Assembly: GCA_035302865.1 (NCBI GenBank)
Contig: DATGSF010000197.1
Location: 1 to 8,561, forward strand
Direction of reading: 5' to 3'
DNA from: DATGSF01 sp035302865
Lineage (GTDB): Bacteria > Bacteroidota > Bacteroidia > Chitinophagales > Chitinophagaceae
Length of the DNA: 8,561 nucleotides
Both the position numbers and the translations under genes were made by a program. Positions within the stretch are counted from its first letter, which is position 1. Each line of letters starts with the position of its first letter. Shown here piece after piece: positions 6,711 to 8,561 of this stretch. The notes below the pieces were generated by a model, which saw only the letters and a list, made by a program, of their open reading frames with translations, ran no database searches and was not told where the DNA came from.

Positions 6711-7665
6711 TCTGTTTCTTTGCAATTTTTAAGGGTAAATATATATAATAGAATGTTAGTAAGAGAATAGAAAGAAGAATTATAGCTAAAGACAGATATA
6801 TTGAAGTCATATAATGCCTCGACACATATCCCTCTAAAAATCCTGCTATTATAAAAAATGGAATAGTACTTACCAATATCGTTCCTGCCTTTTTAGTTTG
6901 AAATTTAAATGAATCAATTCTTTTATAAGATTTCGGAAACAATATGCTATTGCCCATTTGTATACCACATGCTCCTGCCAGTATTATCATTGCTATTTCA
7001 ATAGTACCATGAATCCAAATGGCAGTCATTGCTTCACCTAATACATCATACCTAACAAACAGATAATGAAAAGCTCCCAACAACACTCCATTATGAAACA
7101 ATATATAAGCGGTGCCCACACTTAAAAATATCCCTAAAGCGAAAGCAAAAAAAGCAACTTTTATATTATTAATAGTAATTGCGATAGAACTGCCCAAGGC
7201 TCCACCAGAAGCATAAATAGCAGCTGGATCACCATTTGCTATATTATTAATAGTGGTATTCACATAGGAATCGCCTAAAATAAGCCTAACAAAGTCAGCA
7301 TTATCATGTTTAGAAGATACTAAACCTATGAGAATTGATATAAAAAAGATTAAAAAGCTATAAAGAATATATTTTCGACTCTCATAAATTGTCAAAGGTA
7401 TATGCTCTTTAAAAAACCATATAATTTGATTTTTAGAGTTTCTTTTATCTGTATAAATAGATTGATGGGCAGAAGATGTTAGCAAATTAAGATACTCCTC
7501 AATTTTACTCTTTGGATAAAATGTTTGTGCATAAGCTAGATCATTGGTCAACTCAATATAGTAATTAGCTAATATCTCTGGATCAATAATATTTTTATTT
7601 TTAATGCTTTTTTCTATTTCTAGCCATTTTTCCTTATTTTGCTCAATAAAAGCTGCCTCTCTCAT
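6691..7665 (-). CDS. SpoIIM-family (stage II sporulation protein M-like) membrane protein
   Basis: A 324-residue protein and the first gene of the operon. The N-terminus MREAAFIEQNKEKW and the cytosolic region up to about 95 are typical of the Bacteroidota branch. Membrane helices lie near 99-117, 166-204 (probably two), 212-237, 260-279 and 288-309. The SpoIIM domain is clear: NNIKVAFFAFALGIF (166-180), HNGVLLGAF (191-199), W-I-H-G-T-I-E-I (217-224) and LEGYVSRH (277-284). In Bacillus, SpoIIM belongs to the engulfment complex that remodels peptidoglycan, but homologues are widespread in non-sporulating bacteria, so the name does not imply sporulation. Here a role as a membrane core or permease-like component of the MoxR module is inferred. 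The ATG at 7665 has an A/T-rich leader, and a candidate promoter element lies just upstream at 7696-7703. It diverges from the RDD gene across 37 bases. Confidence 0.93.
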   Translation of the reverse strand: MREAAFIEQNKEKWLEIEKSIKNKNIIDPEILANYYIELTNDLAYAQTFYPKSKIEEYLNLLTSSAHQSIYTDKRNSKNQIIWFFKEHIPLTIYESRKYILYSFLIFFISILIGLVSSKHDNADFVRLILGDSYVNTTINNIANGDPAAIYASGGALGSSIAITINNIKVAFFAFALGIFLSVGTAYILFHNGVLLGAFHYLFVRYDVLGEAMTAIWIHGTIEIAMIILAGACGIQMGNSILFPKSYKRIDSFKFQTKKAGTILVSTIPFFIIAGFLEGYVSRHYMTSIYLSLAIILLSILLLTFYYIYLPLKIAKKQNEKTNI

Positions 7666-7695
7666 TATATTTTATTTCTATTAAGAATTCAATAA

Positions 7696-7703
7696 CAAAC
7701 ATA
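7696..7703 (-). promoter_or_regulatory. Candidate -7 promoter element of the MoxR operon
   Basis: On the minus strand this reads TATGTTTG, a full match to the Bacteroidota -7 consensus TAnnTTTG. Transcription would begin near 7690 and leave a leader of about 25 bases before the SpoIIM ATG. No convincing TTG -33 element stands at the usual distance; the nearest TTG, inside the RDD coding region, is about 26 bases away, slightly too far. The element touches the first base of the RDD start codon. No comparably good element was seen for RDD on the plus strand. Confidence 0.35.
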
Positions 7704-8431
7704 TGCAAAAATTGGATATTAATACACCACAAAATGTTACAATCTCCTATAATTTAGCAAGTATAGGATACAGAATATTAGCATCAGTATTTGATTATGC
7801 TATAATATTAAGTTATTTATTTTTCTGTTTTAAACTCATTTCTCATGATAACTTAAATAATTTAGATAATTGGACAATTAATGCTATATATTCTATAATG
7901 CTTATACCTGTATTTCTTTATTCTTTTTTAATGGAACTTATATTTAAAGGACAGAGTATTGGCAAGAAGATTATGAAAATAAAGGTTGTAAAAATTGATG
8001 GTTCAAGAGCCACAATCTGGGACTATTTTATACGATTAGTTTTAAGATTAGTTGATATTTGGATGTTTGGAGCTGTAGCAGGTGTTTTGAGTATTATTAT
8101 ATCTAAAAAATCACAAAGATTAGGTGATTTAGCTGCAGATACTACAGTAATAAAAACCATTCCAAACTTTTCATTATCTAAAACATTATCTCATGAGCCA
8201 AAAGAAACTTATAAAATAAAATATCCCGAAGTAATGAATCTTAATGACGAGGATATAAATATCATTAAACTACATTACGATAAAGGAAATAAACGCAACA
8301 AAGCATTAAATCACAAAAAAGTGGGACAAAGAATAGAAAAGGTTTTAAATATAAATCATAAGGAAAATAGCTATACAGAATTTATTGAAACAATTCTTAA
8401 AGATTATTATCAACGATTTAAGGATGATTAA
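7703..8431 (+). CDS. RDD-family membrane protein
   Basis: A 242-residue protein. The RDD domain occupies about 15-150. The first helix starts with the namesake Arg24 and Asp31 (Y-R-I-L-A-S-V-F-D). A second helix lies at about 60-81, followed by the conserved loop GQSIGKKIMKIKVV (83-96), a third hydrophobic segment near 119-134, and the closing R-L-G-D-L-A-A-D-T (139-147). A soluble, lysine-rich tail of about 90 residues (from 152) begins KYPEVMNLNDEDINII and is a usual extension in the Bacteroidota members beside SpoIIM genes. The function of RDD proteins is generally unknown; some have been linked to ion exchange or transport. It is transcribed divergently from the six-gene operon, with 37 bases between start codons, which supports co-regulation and membership of the same module. 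Its stop codon interlocks with that of the convergent gene at 8428. Confidence 0.93.
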   Translation: MQKLDINTPQNVTISYNLASIGYRILASVFDYAIILSYLFFCFKLISHDNLNNLDNWTINAIYSIMLIPVFLYSFLMELIFKGQSIGKKIMKIKVVKIDGSRATIWDYFIRLVLRLVDIWMFGAVAGVLSIIISKKSQRLGDLAADTTVIKTIPNFSLSKTLSHEPKETYKIKYPEVMNLNDEDINIIKLHYDKGNKRNKALNHKKVGQRIEKVLNINHKENSYTEFIETILKDYYQRFKDD

Positions 8432-8445
8432 TCTTTATTATCCTT
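8420..8445. terminator. Weak hairpin between the RDD gene and the convergent partial gene
   Basis: AAGGATGAT (8420-8428) can pair with ATTATCCTT (8437-8445): nine pairs including one G-U, with an eight-base loop. It spans both stop codons. On the plus strand only a short UUU (8444-8446, partly in the stem) is available as a tail, and the minus-strand side has none. It may slow or end RDD transcription, but it is too weak to call firmly. Confidence 0.25.
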
Positions 8446-8561
8446 TAACATAAGCAGAAAATTCTTTTTTAATTGTGCAATAATATCATCTTTTGCTTCT
8501 GCATAAGAGCAATCATATTTCCTATAAATTGGTCCCCAAGTATTGGGATACTTTTTTAATA
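8428..8561 (-). CDS. Unrecognised protein, C-terminal 43 codons (5' partial)
   Basis: An open minus-strand frame enters the window at its right edge (first whole codon 8559-8557) and runs 43 codons to TAA at 8430-8428. The peptide contains T-W-G-P-I-Y-R-K-Y-D-C near its visible start, then a helical charged stretch (AEAKDDIIAQLKK) and a lysine/aspartate-rich end. The other two frames on this strand are broken by stops, and this composition looks like real protein rather than noise. The gene runs towards RDD and overlaps it by 4 bases, stop against stop. I do not recognise the family from this fragment, and nothing in the window says whether it is functionally linked to the MoxR module. Confidence 0.6.
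   Translation of the reverse strand, partial: LKKYPNTWGPIYRKYDCSYAEAKDDIIAQLKKNFLLMLKDNKD

Noticed and set aside
6711..6725. Five extra codons at the start of the 315-residue membrane protein (TTG start at 6725)
   Set aside because: It needs a TTG start although an ATG follows at 6710, with a purine-rich leader and a shorter overlap with the SpoIIM gene.
6691..7665. Sign of a sporulating organism (SpoIIM-like gene)
   Set aside because: SpoIIM-domain proteins are common in non-sporulating bacteria beside RDD and MoxR genes, and no other sporulation gene is present.
1..8561. Mobile element, phage, CRISPR or defence island
   Set aside because: No transposase, integrase, spaced repeat array, terminal inverted repeats or nuclease was found, and base composition looks uniform by eye.

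Overview
The window is AT-rich throughout and most likely chromosomal DNA of a member of the Bacteroidota (Flavobacteriia or a relative). The evidence is the gene content and protein style of the MoxR/DUF58/DUF4350/DUF4129/SpoIIM/RDD cluster, the A-rich leaders that mostly lack a Shine-Dalgarno sequence, and one candidate -7 element of the Bacteroidota TAnnTTTG type. There are no rRNA or tRNA genes, no mobile elements, no CRISPR array, and no gene-free stretch over 300 bases.

Bases 1-1335, plus strand: the C-terminal half of a Cu(+)-type P1B ATPase (CopA-like, 5' end outside the window), followed 27 bases later by a 69-residue heavy-metal-associated (HMA) protein, probably its copper chaperone. 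Together they form the end of a copper export unit. A strong hairpin with a C(UUCG)G tetraloop at 1339-1378 separates them from the convergent operon and looks like a bidirectional terminator, with its better U-tract facing the minus-strand operon.

Bases 1424-7665, minus strand: six tightly packed genes read from 7665 down to 1424. In transcription order they are a SpoIIM-family membrane protein, an unrecognised polytopic membrane protein, a DUF4129 protein, a DUF4350 protein, a MoxR-type AAA+ ATPase and a DUF58 (vWA-like) protein. Every junction overlaps or is separated by only 2 bases, so this is almost certainly one translationally coupled operon. An RDD-family membrane protein diverges from it at 7703, with only 37 bases between the start codons.

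The seven genes (RDD plus six) form a recurring but poorly characterised MoxR module. The ATPase and its DUF58 partner presumably act as a chaperone or remodelling pair. Five other proteins, all membrane-anchored, would place the activity at the inner membrane with periplasmic parts. The substrate is unknown. This is the most interesting system in the window: it is not unprecedented in gene content, but no function is established.

Bases 8428-8561, minus strand: the last 43 codons of an unrecognised gene, which meets the RDD gene tail to tail with the two stop codons interlocked.

For two minus-strand genes the longest reading frame would begin at a TTG codon. ATG starts at 5779 and 6710 are preferred here and are used in the coordinates below.
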